Positions 34,512 to 48,320 are shown, counted from the stretch's first letter. The stretch: DNA of 64,000 bases from Rotaria sordida (GCA_905250125.1 CAJNOL010000865.1:2423-66422); one strand, 5' to 3'. Numbers and translations: made by a program. Notes: a model not told the origin generated them from the sequence alone.

Positions 34512-37500
34512 TCAAAATGCATCATTATTATGATCCATATTTGAATGTTGTCGGTATGAATTCGAATAATTTGATGTTTCTGTTCGATTTGTTTGTTGAT
34601 TATGATAATTTATATTCGAATGAGTATCCATAGATGATGTAAATGATGGTTCATTCATTTGTCGAAGAAGATTAAGTACAAGATCACGTTTATTTGGATG
34701 TGCATGAATAGCATCAAGTAATTGTTGTTCATCAGGATCAAGTGTTGCTCCTGAACGAGATTGATGATTTGCTGGTGATTGAACAGGTGGCGTTGGACTT
34801 TGATTATTAGCTATTTTTAACAAGAAAAATCAAAATAAGATTTTATATTATTAAATTGTTATTAACACATCATTTTTTTATTTAATTAATATGTAATTAT
34901 AGACTACTTCAAAAGAAAATACCGTGACCCAGACACTAATGTTTGTATTAATTCTATGACCTTATAATTATCAAGAAATCAAAAATATATGACATGAAAA
35001 TTAAAGTAAGGATGATAAAGTCATTTCTGTGAAAGAAATGTCATAATTATTTCTAGCCTGAAAGTCTATGACTTTAAGTTTATTTTATATTATTTCATTA
35101 TGATTGTATAATTTTTAAAAAACTAACCCACCTAATGAAAGATGAAATAAATGTTGTTCATTTTGTTGTTGTAGAAAATTCGGTGATGATATTCTATTAT
35201 ATTGTTGACGATAATTTTCATATGTATCATGAGGATAATGTTGTTTTGTTAGTGGTGACATTGTTGTATTTGAAATTTGATTTACTAGAATGAAAATAAA
35301 ATAAAATAGAATAAATGAATTTTTTTTTTCATTCTTGAAAATTTTCACATTGAGAATATTGATCATGAGAAGAATTATCACTTGCTGATGATAAAGGTGA
35401 TCGATAAATTTGTTCTTGTGAATTATGACGCTTAATTAATGCTGATTGCTTTTTCGGTGGTAAATATCGAAGAGAAGTTGCCCTAAAAAAAAAGAATATA
35501 ATAAAGTTTAAGAGAAAATTTTTATTTTCAAATAACCTGTTTTGTGAAGTTAAATCATCATTAAATTTTGGTACAAAATTTGGTACTTGATGATCATGCG
35601 GTCTTTTCTGTGGAGAATTTAGATTGGAATATTTTTCAAATTCATTAGAATTTGAACGCATAAAATCATGTTTTATTTCATTATGAGGATTACGAATAAG
35701 ATTAGGTGAATTGTTATTTTGTTCAAGATTTGTTATTTCTGTTTGTGTAATTGTTAATTTTCGTCGTTTTTTCCATATATTTCTTAAATCTGTTTCATTA
35801 GAATCTTCATTATCATAACCACCATCATCATCAATTGATGATCGATTTTTTTTTCTAATTGTATCATCATCATCGGAACCCATAGTACTTTCAGTATCAA
35901 TTGATGAAATTTTTTCATAATCTAACATATCACTATCATTTGGTGTTGATGATAATGATAGAGAATCTTTGAAAAAAAACAAAAACAAAAAAAAAATTAA
36001 ATTTTGATTATTTCAAGGACGAAAATAGTTTAGCGAGAATTTAAAGACGAATTGCTTCTCTTTTATAAAAAATGTCTTCGGACTACTGGACCTTCTCATA
36101 GGTGTGACAGATACTTTAAATATGACTGATTATAGATCGTGATAGACGCATTAGTGACGCTTACCCCCACCATCCGCTGCGTCACAGACCGTGACATGTA
36201 TTGTTAACATACAATCATAGACTCTATATGAATAATATTTCGTTTTAATATATGACCTACTTTCTTATTATATTTCTCACGGATAAAATAAATGAATGGT
36301 GAAGGCAAGTCTCCCAAAATAGATACAATAAAACAATATTCCTTTGATTAACAATGGCAACTACATTGTGCTTAGATTATAATGAGTCATCTGAAGCAAT
36401 ACTCGGCCTAAAGAGATTTTTCCATTGAGTCGGGCTATCAAAAACCAACTCGATTTCAAGGCATGATCTGAAACTATTAATTCGATATAAAATGAATAAA
36501 TAAACATTTATAAGAGTTCTATGTTCTATAATGTAATATCTTGATTTAGTATAATAAAAAAAACTTTCTATAGCAATATAGAACTAAAGAAAATCATAAA
36601 CGATTGATTATATGATTGAATATTTACCCATTTCTTCTGTTGTTGATTTATGCAAGATTTCTGGTTTGGCAGTAACTTCTTGAACAAGTGGATTAACACT
36701 TGATGTTGACATAACTTTTTGTATAATTTCAGCATGTGCTAAACTTAATGTACGTATTTTAACAATTTGAAGTAAAAGTTTTGGATAAATATTTTCTGTA
36801 TGTTCAACACCATAACGCCAATGCATGTATTTTTGTATTAATGTAACATATTTAATTTGTAAACGTTTAACTAAATCACGATCAACTATATTTGAACGAT
36901 CAGGTGAAAATAATATAACAGGTGCCAATAATGTTGATGTTACTTCATCAACTTCTAAATTACACATTGATATTAAAAAATTTTTTGTTAAATGGAATAA
37001 TTCTTTGCCCCATAATTTTATAAGTAATGGATCAAGTGGCATAATTTGATCATCCATAATAGCACGTTGATCACGTGATAAATAATTTGTAAATGAATGT
37101 GTTTTAGGATTAAATAATGTATTTGATGAACACACCATTATTTCAATAGCTGAACCTTTAAGTAGACAAACTTTATCATCTTCAGTAAATAGATCAAAAT
37201 CTTTAAGCATTCGTGCAAATAAAACAAGACGTTGAATTGGTACAATAAGAAAATTAGCTGATGGACTAGGAGGTTTTTCAGATGTTGATGATGATGATGA
37301 TGATGGTGATGGTGGTGGTGGTGTTGGTGGTGTTTCTGACGATAATGAACTTAAATATTGATTTAATTGATTTGGAAATTGTAATGGATATGTTCTATAA
37401 ATGAAAATATATTGGTTTATTTAACATGACAAATTTTGGTCGTTATTTTTGTTTTTGATCTAGTGGACTTTGTACTCGTTAAACTTTATCGAGAACGCCA

Positions 37501-38895
37501 GAGCAGGAACGAAAAAAAAATATAGATGAATGATCCGTTGTTTTTTTCTTCTCACAATAAAACGTACTTGAAGACCTTTATTTGTATTCTATTGATATTA
37601 TTAAAAATAAAACTTACGCTCGTGATTGATATAATGCATGTGCTATATCTTCAATAAGTAATTTTTCTTCACTAGTTAAATATTTATAAATATCAGGATC
37701 TTCTTCAGATGTACGATTTTCTCGAAAACGTTTACGTCTTGAACCATATTTTTCTTCTCGTTCTTGATCCGATAAAACCCTATTTATATTAATTTTGTTT
37801 TTATTAAACAAAAAAAAAAAAGAAACATCTTATTTGTTATTCTTACCATTTTGGTTTCATACCGATTGCTGTACATTTTGTATAACGACAAAATTGACAT
37901 ACTTTACGTGTGACTATGTTCACCGGACATCGTGCTAAAATAAATAATCCAATTCACCGAAATAAAAACAAACATTTGATTTTTAATGTTTCTTTTTTAT
38001 TTTCTATTGCAAAAGAAAAATAAGAAAGTTGTGCAATGAATTTTCTAAGGACAATTGACATAATGAAAATAAAGCTTTTATCGGAGAAAAAAAATATTCT
38101 GTATGTACTGCCCTCTATGTATATTTTTTAAACAGAATACTGGGATATCCGGATATTTCCTATAGATTATATCTTAGCCATTCATGACTTATTATTATCA
38201 CGCGATGAGGTTATGAGAACAGAAAAAAGACGTAATTTTGATTCGGAGGAAAAGAAAAAAACAAAGCACTTCAAATAACCTTTTTAGAAATTTAAAAAAA
38301 AAGAAGAAATCAAATTTACCTTCATTTGAACATTTATAATTTTGAAAGCGATTACATTGAACAGATCGTCGAAAGAAAGCTTTACAACTTTCACAGCTAT
38401 TACCACCAAAATGAATACCTTGGAAAAAGAAAAAAGGTTTTTATTAGTTAATATAAATCAAATAATGAAAATAATATTTACCCGTGCTTGCATCTCCACA
38501 TACACTGCATAATCGATTTACTACACCAACTCCTGATTCATCGGTCGGTGAATTAATTGTTTGTTGTTGCATTTTTGGAGATGATGCTGAACTAGTTGAG
38601 CGTCTTTTTCCTGGAGATTTTGTGTCGGTTTTTAAATCGCCTTTTACAATTTGTTCGTCATCATTTGATAGACGTTTTAATGTTGGGTAATTACTAAAGT
38701 AAAAAAAAACAAGCCTAAATAATTTATTTAATACAAAAAAAGAAACAACATATGTCTTTTATGGCATTAAGATAATGATTCTATTTTCATATTGTTTTTT
38801 TTTAATAAAATTTCACACCTCTTTTTATATGTATCGTTTGACAAAGATGGTTGATAACTATGATTGCGTGTATGCATAGATTGTTGTACAGACAT
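34512..38895 (-). CDS. Nuclear receptor with long C-terminal extension
   Basis: Ten exons: 38895-38819, 38693-38482, 38418-38320, 37934-37847, 37779-37618, 37394-36628, 35966-35537, 35482-35349, 35284-35132 and 34810-34512, giving 806 residues. The DNA-binding domain has two C4 fingers: CSVCGDASTG...CESCKAFFRRSVQ (P-box ESCKA) and CPVNIVTRKVCQFCRYTKC, then the extension GMKPKWVLSDQEREEKYG. The hinge contains Pro/Ser runs. The ligand-binding domain has the signature RLVLFARMLKDFDLFTEDDK then CLLKGSAIEIM, and an AF-2-like helix PLVQEV near residue 455. About 340 further residues follow, disordered and rich in Asn, Ser, Gln and Asp, with a basic KKRRK patch. P-box and LBD style suggest the NR1 group (HR96-like or an invertebrate-specific branch); the subgroup is not resolved. 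It acts as a ligand-regulated transcription factor in the nucleus. Confidence 0.88.
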
Positions 38896-41800
38896 CGTGA
38901 TGTTGTTCTTATTTTTTATTACTATCTATATATGTAGATGTTGATATCTTATTTGTATCTAATAGGAATGATTAAAAGATGAAGAAAAGAAAAAATAAGA
39001 CACATTATAGTTAATAGAATGACGATACCGTACATTAGTTGAAGTTTAATATCGATGTCAACGAGAACACATTCGATATTTTCTTTTATAAAGTAGTGAT
39101 GTGTAGTCCAAAAAAAGTCGAAAGAAGAAAAAAATAAACGTAGGCGAAAAAAAAGAGAAGGATGTATTAGAGTATGAGTTAGGAGACGCAAGAGAAAGAG
39201 AGGGAGAACAAGCAAAAAAAAGATTCGCTATCGATAGAAAGTCCAGAATACGCAAAAGAAAAACAGAACAAAAGGCAAAGAAAAAAAGGCAGAAAGATTA
39301 TACGAGTAGATCGTACTTAGAGTTCGCACAGTCAAATTCTTAAAAAAACCTATATATACATATATATATATATATATCAGTAAAAATGTCCGTTATTATC
39401 TACCAATGAAGAAACATCTAATGACATAAGGAAAGAAAATATTTGTTTGATACATTATAATTAACATTGAAAAAAAATATCTTCAAAAATGAATAATCGG
39501 TGAAATAAAATACATTAATATAGACATTTTTGACAACAGACCACACTATTATGACGTACTCAGAAAATGTCGGGTCGCATGTCAAGGTTATCAAGTGCGA
39601 GAAAAAAACATTCCCAACTAATCATGCAATAACAGAGAACGAACTGAGTAAACGTTCTGGACTGACCTATATTATGCAGAAGAATGCGCACCAACGTATA
39701 CATGTTAACAAATATGTATACATTGATGTTATATAGATTTATACACATGATCTTGATGTTAATATGCGAACTCACTGTATACACTAGAGTGAAGAAATAC
39801 ATTTAAAAAAATAAGTCAGGTCAAATGCACAACTGGGGTACTTCTTTCTTTTCTGTTTTACTTTATCAACACAAGTATAAGTCTGTGTATACAAGTGCAT
39901 CAAGCATAAGAATTAAAAGAAAGAAAGGAAAGGACACTTTTTTACTCTATTATTTTGGTGTTTTTTTCCCCAGATGCAGACGACGTACATGATTTTCTTT
40001 TTTTTTTTTGCTTTTTTTTATCGATTACTAATCGCAATAACACCTACTCAATCTATTACACTACTACCCAGCTTCGTTCTATAAAAAAAAGGGCGTCTGC
40101 ATCATATCAACATCACACCGTTAAGAACCAAAGAAAGTTTATTTATAAAAGAAAAGCTTTATTTGGATGCTTTTTCACTTATTGATTTCTAAATTTGTTT
40201 TATTTTTGTGAATATATTCTTGTAATAGCTAAAAGAAAAACGGGACCAGTCAGTGCATTATAATAAAAATCATGTAAAACCTAATGACGTCAACACGACC
40301 CGATCTATGTACCTAAATAAAGATTTGTCCTTATTTCTCGATTATCAGTTTTAATTAGATATTATCCTTTAGTAGCAAGAGAAGCAACTAAAAAGAAAAG
40401 AATTATTTATTTTTTTTTTCTATATATAAAACGCATGTCGTTTTGAATATCAATTTACTTTCATTTTCTATTTTAAACAACTTATGAATAATATAATTCA
40501 GAATGATGACGAGTTCTAATCTTCAATTTAGAATATGATCTTTGTGAAAAAAAGTCCTTAATTTTATTACATAATAACTCTTATGCAAAATATACTTTCT
40601 TTTGTCAAACATTTTAAATATAATTTCATATTATCAATTAATGATAGATGTTCTTTTTATAAAAACTTACGTACATAAAACAAAACAATTAATGATAAGT
40701 TATTCTGTCATTTTACAATGACACCGACCAAAATTTTCTATCAGTCAGGAAATAGAAAGGGCAATACAGTCATTGGCTACCATGAAGTAGGAAGTATATA
40801 CTATATATACATAGATAGAGGTTGTTGTAACCTAGAAGTGCATCATAAGATTGTTAAAAATACTTATTACGATAAATTTTGATTAATATTCAAGGACAAT
40901 CTTAGCTGTCATGGAGTATATAAAATAAAAAAACGTATCAAGCATATAATATGTTATTTTTTTTTTTGTACTTATTTATTCTGAAAAAAAAGGGTGTATC
41001 TATTTTCTGTATTGCAGAAGGTTAAAAAAACATGAATAAAAGAGCAAGAATAAACTCTATTTTTCTCTCTGATATTTATACATGAAATATTGTTAAAAAT
41101 GGAAATTTTCAAATATTTTCTTGTTTGTACAATTTAAATTATTCTAATTTAATTTATTTTTGAGGTTTCATAAGACAAAAAAAACCAAAATAAATATAAC
41201 TCGGTTAAATTGTTGTATAAACCTGAAGGACAAATTTTATATGTAAGACAAATATGACAATGTTCTTTTTTTTTTTTGTTTTTCTCTTTCTTTCTTTCTT
41301 ACTATAGTATGTTTTTTTTTTTTATAATATCATTCTGATAAGCTTTCATTTGCTCTAAAATAACTTTTTTTTTAATTATTGGATTTTATCGATGTTGACA
41401 CGAGATATTTTTTTTTCCTTTTCGTACTAATAGAACTAAAATAAACAGAAAGGTTTAATGTTGCTTTTTTCTTGTTCTTTTTTTTCTTTGTTTCTGATAT
41501 ATTCTCATACAAAATATTTCTATAACAAATAACAAAAGAAAATTTTAGTTGAAGAATAGACAAAATTCTTTCTTGTTGTAATTAATTGACGTAAATAAGA
41601 CTTACAATGATGAAGTAATCAATAACAAATGTATTTAATTGTATTCAATTCTAATTGTAGATTGTAGTTTTGATCTATTTTTAATTCTAATTAATATTTA
41701 ATCAGAAGTTTTATATCTGAAAATTAAACTAGTAATTAAGTATGATGATTATTTCGACATAAAGAAATTATTTATAGTGCAAACAAAGGAATGACGACAA

Positions 41801-44639
41801 TAGCAAGGGCAAAAATTTTTTGTCTGGTTAATGATTGGTTTTGACAATAAACCAGTGACAATAAATACTGAAAATAAAAAAAAAAACTGATTTGAAAATA
41901 TTATCATTTGAGACTTATTTCAATATACATACAGTATTTTTTTTTCTTGTAAGCATCATGCAAGAAATAAAATCGAATTTATTTTACGGACTATTTCTTT
42001 TCGACAACTAGCGACCCGTGTCAAACATTGAAGAAATTAATCTTTTTGTATCCATAAATATAACATTTTTGTATACAGAGTTTTCGTGTACTGTAAAATA
42101 TGATTATTAATAAATACTGCATCTACAAAAAAAAGAGTTTAGATATGCTTCGTATCTGATATGGACTGTCATGAAAAAAGAAAAGATAATGCTAGGGTTT
42201 GTATCATCTAGCTATGCCAGCATGACATTGTAGAGAATACAGTAATTATTAGGTTGTTTTTCAATCCGGAACCCGCAGAAGAGACAATAGGAAGTAAGTT
42301 GAAGAAAGGAAACGCACGATTTCTCAGTATACTGTTTGCTTTAGACAAATAATGTATTTTCCAGATTGAATTCATTCCATTCCAGATTCTCTTAATTTTG
42401 ACAGGAGCTTGTTAGAAAGTTGTGGAAACTTCTTTCTATACATACCTCAAAAATTCGATTGAGAGTGTAACAAAATTCAAATTGTAATTTATATTTAGAT
42501 TACTGATTTTTACTTTTTAAAGATGAATTCACCCATAGTTATAAGCGAAGCAAAATTTTATTCATGTTATATTCCTGAAAAACCAAGCGGAATGTAGAAA
42601 ATTATTTAAACTGACGACCCACCCTGAGATCTTGTTTCTCATCATGAAATTGTTTCTTTTTCTTTTTTGTTCTTGTAAAAAAATATATGTTTGCTCTTCC
42701 AGTGTATAATTTTTGTCTGTTCACATTTATTTTTGTCTGATGTTTCAATTTTACTGATTATGGTTTGAGCTTCCATCTAAAATACAGCTATTCAAACATC
42801 CTTGGTTTATTAATTGATAAAAATACATTCTTTTTCAAACATGAACACATCATGTTATTGGAAGATTAGTATTCATAATCAAGGAAATATCAACTGATTT
42901 AGTTTTATTCTGTGCTTTATTTTAAAGTATAACATCATCTAATTCTCTACATTTGTCATGAAAAATTCTCTAGAACGAAAAATGATGTATTCCTTGGAAT
43001 GGAATCATCACATGGCAAAAAAATACTCTCTCTAGCTCAATATTTTCTTAATACATCCCTCTTGACGATAACTCTAGTCGTAACTGAAGTAGAGTATCAT
43101 TAAAAGCAAAATCATTCATCCATAAATTGTGTCTAGACAAATGACTTTTGTCTTATATTAACTTCCTTCCTAGACTGTCTTTAAATTATCTATTTAATTT
43201 TTAGTCAAAAAAATAGTTTTAATTAATATTTACGCATCATAATTCTTGTAACGAACTGACTCATGTAGATATCTTTTTTAATATTATAACTTATTTCAAG
43301 TAGAAAAAAGATTATTCAACTGTGGAATATCAATCATTACTGTATTTATATATTTATGATATTCTTGACGGAAAGCGAAGATTTTTCTATTGATTGCAAG
43401 AGAAAAATAAACCTCATGTATAATTGTTTATGTATATATCAACAAAATATATTTATATATGATGATTAAATACTCGATGCTTTTTTTTGTTAATTTGAAA
43501 CAGATTCTTTCATGTTGATAAAAAAATTCATTTCCTTTGAAGTTTTTATTTGTCAAAAAGAAACAAAAAGAATAGGTCATTTTTCAATTAAGTAATAAGT
43601 AAAAAAAGTTGTTATTTGATAATAATATATCTCGTTGTTGTAATAAATTGAACATATTTAGTTTAATAACAACGGTATCTTGAGCGGGCGGAAGTGAACG
43701 AATCTCTTCTAATCTTGAAAAAGTTTCATTTTTCTCCAGTATTTTATTATTTATTTTGTTCACTAATTTCAAAAAAAAAGAAACAGTCAATCTCCCGAAT
43801 TCAGTCAATTTTAGCAGAAATCATCTAACCTACGTAATCGATAGTGCTCGATATGATTCACTGACAGTTACAGATAGTAAGATAGTCACATAGCCTGTGT
43901 TTGTGATGACTACATTAGTCTTTCTACAATACAAATTATTTCATATTCTTAACTTATTGCGATAATTTATTCATTTTTTTGTCTAAATCAAAACAACAAT
44001 TGGACATAAATTTTACAAAGAGAAATTAAAACTTAGGAAAAATTTCTCCTGAAACACAAACATCACTAAACATAATAGAAATACATATTTTGTTACAAAT
44101 ACAATTAAACGATAACACACGTATATGTCACTATTCCGTTGAGACAAATTAAATTAATTAAGAAAATAGTTTCCTCCTTTTTGTTTCTGCCTTTATCTAA
44201 CATTTATCACAATAAACATCATTCAAGAAAAGAGATCACGACTCGCGATAAACTAGAAAGAATGATTATAACCAAAAAACTTGATTATGCGGAGCACTAT
44301 TCCTAAATCGTCAACCTTTCCAATCCCGGTGACTTCGGGACATTCTTGGTTAATAACAATGGTTTTTAAGTTTCTCAATATGATGATGTATTTCATTTGT
44401 TAAATATTTTAATTGAATTATTTCTTTATTAAGTTTGTCGATAAACTTATCAATTTAATTGAAATTAATATCATAATGTGAACTAAAGTTAGTCGATTCA
44501 ACATAAGTACAGATGGTTTGTGTGTTTATCGAACAAATATTTCAATGCTTTAAAATTCTCAAAAAAACTTAATAACGAATGAATTTTTACTCGTACTGAT
44601 ATTCTATTAGAAGGGATTACCTGAAATTTGTCGAAAGAT

Positions 44640-45010
44640 TATTTTCAATATATATATATTTTTTCTCGATTTAATTGAAATGTGTTTTTTTTAAAACTTG
44701 TTTCATTTAATATTTGCGCCATATCTGTTTTTATTTCATTCCATGTCGTTTCTTTTTTAGCAACTGTATCGTAATTCGATCATAGTCGAGAACATAAGAT
44801 ATTAATATCTATCAAGAATGATATATTTCATCTTGATTTATTAGAAATTTATTTTATGTTGAATCGATTGCATTAATCATATTATTTAATGAACCATAAA
44901 TATTTGATAAACAATGTATTGTAGGATTAAATTCTTCACAATCATATATGAAAGGTTGATCAATATGAGTATTATGCAAATGCCATAAAACTAGGTTAAG
45001 ATTATCGTGA
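44640..45010 (-). pseudogene. Possible degraded coding patch, unassigned
   Basis: On the minus strand one frame reads LWHLHNTHIDQPFIYDCEEF, continuing NPTIHCLSNIYGSLNNMINA before a stop. A later frame gives TTWNEIKTDMAQILNETS. The amino-acid composition is protein-like (Trp, Cys, His present), unlike the surrounding A/T noise, but stops and shifts break it. No family recognised. Confidence 0.3.
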
Positions 45011-45651
45011 TTTTAAGAAAGAAGAAAATAAATAATGTGTCATCTAGTATTCTATTCTGAAAGATAAGAGAAAAATCGGAAAAACAGAATCCTAATAGGA
45101 AAAATTACCTGATTGACTATTCAGGTAGTAGATTTCATTAATCTTTAACACCTTGAGATATCATTATCTAATGAAATCTCGAGGTTTGTCTTTCCTTGCG
45201 ACTAAAAATTCGCTCTTTTCTACGAGATTTCCTACTTCCAATGTGATATGTTTTTTCAATCTTGTAAAATAATAATCAATCACTATTAAGTTTATAGTAA
45301 TATTGAATGTTACAGATAATGCATGTAAGATCCTTATGAATATGCAAGATTTAAAGATTAATACTATCAAAAAATCTTGTATTGTTTTAGGACGATTCAA
45401 CAATAAATATGTCAATAAAACATAATTAATGAATTTACATTTATTTTTTTGTTTCATTATCTGTATTAGTATGAAAATATTATTATGCATTTATCTATAA
45501 GCGTGAGATTCTACTTAGAGGCCGCTAGGTTCAAAATTTTCGGACCCGGATCCAGTTAACAAAAAATTTCAGGCCAAGAGCTGGCCAAGTTTGAGTCGGG
45601 AAACAACTCAGTGGACTCTGTGCTACATTACTCATGCATATTAATGTTTGC

Positions 45652-45690
45652 CAGTGGCGGATCTAAGATTTTAGGAAAGGGGACAATCAT
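45652..45690 (+). mobile_element. hAT-type transposon end motif
   Basis: CAGTGGCGGATCTAAGATTT has the form of many hAT terminal inverted repeats (CAGTGGCGGATC...). No inverted partner was found nearby, so it may be a solo or truncated end. Confidence 0.4.
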
Positions 45691-46827
45691 GAAACGTGTT
45701 TCGAAGTCCATTAGAGATTTTATAGGCTGATTTCTAAGCGTTTTCAGATGAGAACAATCGAAAAATATTTCGGAAGGCAGGAGCAATCGCCCCTCAATGT
45801 TTCACCTCTAAACCACATAAATACACAATGTATTCAATATAATTCTGAGTCAAACACAATTCTCCCTTTTTTTTTATTTTTCTTTTCTTTGTTATCACAC
45901 CTACACCTCGTGATATTACTTATCAAGTTTGAGCACCTGACTTGTTATCGTATTATTAATGACGACGATGAATTATGATTGCAGGAAGACTATGCGTCTT
46001 ATATAATTGTACAGTGAAGAAAAGTGTAAAAATTTGAACGCTCATTGATTTTGTTCGTCAATAAATATTTCAATTATGATTAGCAAGATCTGAATGAGCA
46101 AATATTTTGTAGAGCGGAAGCTTTAGGGATGTTTTATTCATATTCATTTTGAATAGTTGTTATTTTCTACTTTATACTGCATTTAATATATTGAAACAAG
46201 TTTCTTCATAATTAGTGATTAAATCTTTGGTGAGAATACTAAAAAGAAAATCAGTGTTTCTTTTTTGATGCATACACTTTTATAGAAAGAATTTTAATTT
46301 TATTCTTTATATTGAATTTATCAGCAAATTGAAGTGATCTATCAGTTATTTAGTGATATACGTCGACACTAGTTCACTGTAATCATACGTTTTGCATCCA
46401 TTGACCTATGCTACATATACACACAGTACTACTTGAAGATAAGAACGTTATGATAAATGTGATTAAAGTTCACTTGTTCTTTTTTGTCTATTATAAACAA
46501 TAATGTATCATTTAAGAATATCTAATGATAAGTTACAATTTTTTTATTTCCAAATTTTCTTCGAATCAATTAAGTTAATGATGATGAATATATTCAATCA
46601 TTTTCTTTTTATCATAATTATCTAAAAGATAGATTAATAGAAATGCTACAATTCTCAAAAAACTTAATGACATAATAGTGGCACTAAGACAATTCATCAC
46701 ATCCCATGTTAATCTTTAAGTATCCTGAAAGAGCATCCAAAATGAATGAATGAGAGTATCAGTAAGGACGGGTATAGTTGGGTGTTGGTGTGGGTACACA
46801 AAAGATCCTCACTCAAACTCACACCTA

Positions 46828-47194
46828 CAATATGACTTCCTTATAGTGGATATCCTTCGGACTTTTAAAAAGTGTCCATTATAAGAAGGTTAGATCTTTT
46901 TAAAAGCAAAGTTTTTTTTTACAAGGAACAGATGCGTTTCCTAAACGTGTAGATGGGATTAGTGAATAAATAATTAGTCACTGCTCATTGTTACTTCTCT
47001 TTTTATGCATTTTTCTTCTTGGAAAATTAACAGTTGTTAAAATATGCTAAAACTTTTTGAAAGTATCCGCCATAGAACTATATGACGGCGTTTACTATAG
47101 GGAAATTCATTTCAAGCAAAAAAAAAAGTGATAGCTGAGACTTTGAAAAATGTCCACTATACAGAGATGTCAATTATGGGAGGTTTTACTGTAT
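46828..47194. mobile_element. Pogo/Tigger-like MITE
   Basis: The right end, read as reverse complement, starts CAGTAAAACCTCCCATAATT followed by GACATCTCTGTATAGTGGAC. The left end has CTTCCTTATAGTGGATATCC and AAGTGTCCATTATAAGAAGG. The repeated theme of blocked TATAGTGGACA units beside a CAGTAAAACCTC terminus is typical of pogo-group (Tc1/mariner superfamily) ends. The left terminus is eroded, and the interior (about 300 bp) is non-coding. Confidence 0.5.
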
Positions 47195-47739
47195 CTCAAA
47201 TAAATAAAAACAAACGAAAAGCAATGCAACGATATTAAGATAAGCATTGTGTCAATTTAGATTGTTAACACTTGAAAGTTAACAAAAAAATAGAACATGT
47301 GATTCATGAATAGATAATCAAAATATAGCACGATAGAAAAAAAAAGGAATAAAACGTATGATTGACATGTCACTTTGTTTTTTTTATTTGAAAAATTAGA
47401 ATTAATTAAACGAGAGTTTTCATAGTAAAAATCTCTCTCGTACACATATAAAATTATGTGTATATATTCATTTTTCGGTTTTATGCGCTTATTTTACAGC
47501 AATAGTCAAGAAGACTCTTATCATTTATTTTTTTATCGTTATTAATTCTTGAGTTTCACAAGTATTTTTTTATCTCGGTTTTCTTTTTATCCACCTAAGT
47601 TATTCAGTCTACAAAGAAAAATAACAATAACAATAACAAAACCGATAGAGTTTATCAACGGTCTTCTTTTATCAACAAAATGTATGTTAAAGTTACAAAA
47701 TAATATTTAATCAATTTGAATTTTCTTATTCTATCTAGA

Positions 47740-48177
47740 ATGTCGAGACATAAAATGTCTTTTCAAGAGAACTCCGATCCTCCAAATACATTAGATCATG
47801 GGAAAACTACAGTTAATCGATACGCAACAAAAAAAACTTTAGCTATTAGTAATTTAGAAGTTGCATTACTTGCAACAAATGCTGTACAATTAAAAACTCT
47901 ACTTGGTAATAAAACAAATAAAGATACTATGTGGTGGGTTGGATTAGGACTTGTTTGTGGATCATTACTTCTTCAAGTTATAAATGCTTGTATTTTGGTT
48001 CTGTTAGGTACAGATGATTTAGGAAAAGAACGGCGACAACATCGTTTAGTATCATTAAATAATTTCTCTCTTATATTATCTGTTTTTATAAATATCATTA
48101 ATGTTGTTCTTAATGTTATTGTTGCTGTTGATCCACAAATTCTTACACAAACATCAAATAGCACAAAACGTTTTTAA
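47740..48177 (+). CDS. Ninjurin family protein
   Basis: A single exon of 145 residues starting MSRHKMSFQE. The central ninjurin domain runs from YATKKTLAISNLEVALLATN (amphipathic helices) through AVQLKTLL to two transmembrane helices, WWVGLGLVCGSLLLQVINAC and the later FSLILSVFINIINVVLNVIV. The length and topology match ninjurins (about 145-150 residues), plasma-membrane proteins that oligomerise via the amphipathic helices and mediate adhesion and membrane rupture. The ATG follows a TATCTAG acceptor by one base, so the 5' end is probably made by cis- or trans-splicing. AATAAA occurs at 48184. The gene ends 143 bp before the convergent NDUFV1 gene. Confidence 0.88.
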   Translation: MSRHKMSFQENSDPPNTLDHGKTTVNRYATKKTLAISNLEVALLATNAVQLKTLLGNKTNKDTMWWVGLGLVCGSLLLQVINACILVLLGTDDLGKERRQHRLVSLNNFSLILSVFINIINVVLNVIVAVDPQILTQTSNSTKRF

Positions 48178-48320
48178 TTTAAAAATAAAATCTTCATTGG
48201 AATTTCTTATGGAGTTTATTCAGCCGTATATAGGAAAAAAGAAATGTCCTATCTAGAAATACTCTGTACAATAAAAGAATAGAAAAAAATGGATAGGAGA
48301 AGCAAGAGTATTTAATAGGT

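Larger units (their letters stand above)
38896..47739. other. 8.8-kb gene-poor interval
   Basis: No convincing gene. AT-rich with many homopolymer runs and TA tracts (39355-39377), a possible degraded minus-strand coding patch at 44640-45010, a hAT-type terminal motif at 45652 and pogo-like inverted ends at 46828-47194. Short frames at 39530-39802, 43584-43808 and 45164-45490 have no motifs and were not called. Confidence 0.5.

Noticed and set aside
35115-36000. Independent gene 3' of the nuclear receptor
   Set aside because: Exon phases (1, 2, 1, 1) join the ligand-binding exon to this region without a stop and no start signal is seen. The tail is kept with the receptor, with some doubt.
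45164-45490. 108-residue minus-strand frame with hydrophobic segments
   Set aside because: Composition is typical of AT-rich noise (Ile/Leu/Phe from A/T codons) with no motif, splice context or homologue recognised.
38896-47739. tRNA or rRNA genes in the long spacer
   Set aside because: No cloverleaf with A- and B-box sequences or rRNA-like conserved stretches could be recognised by eye; a covariance search was not possible.
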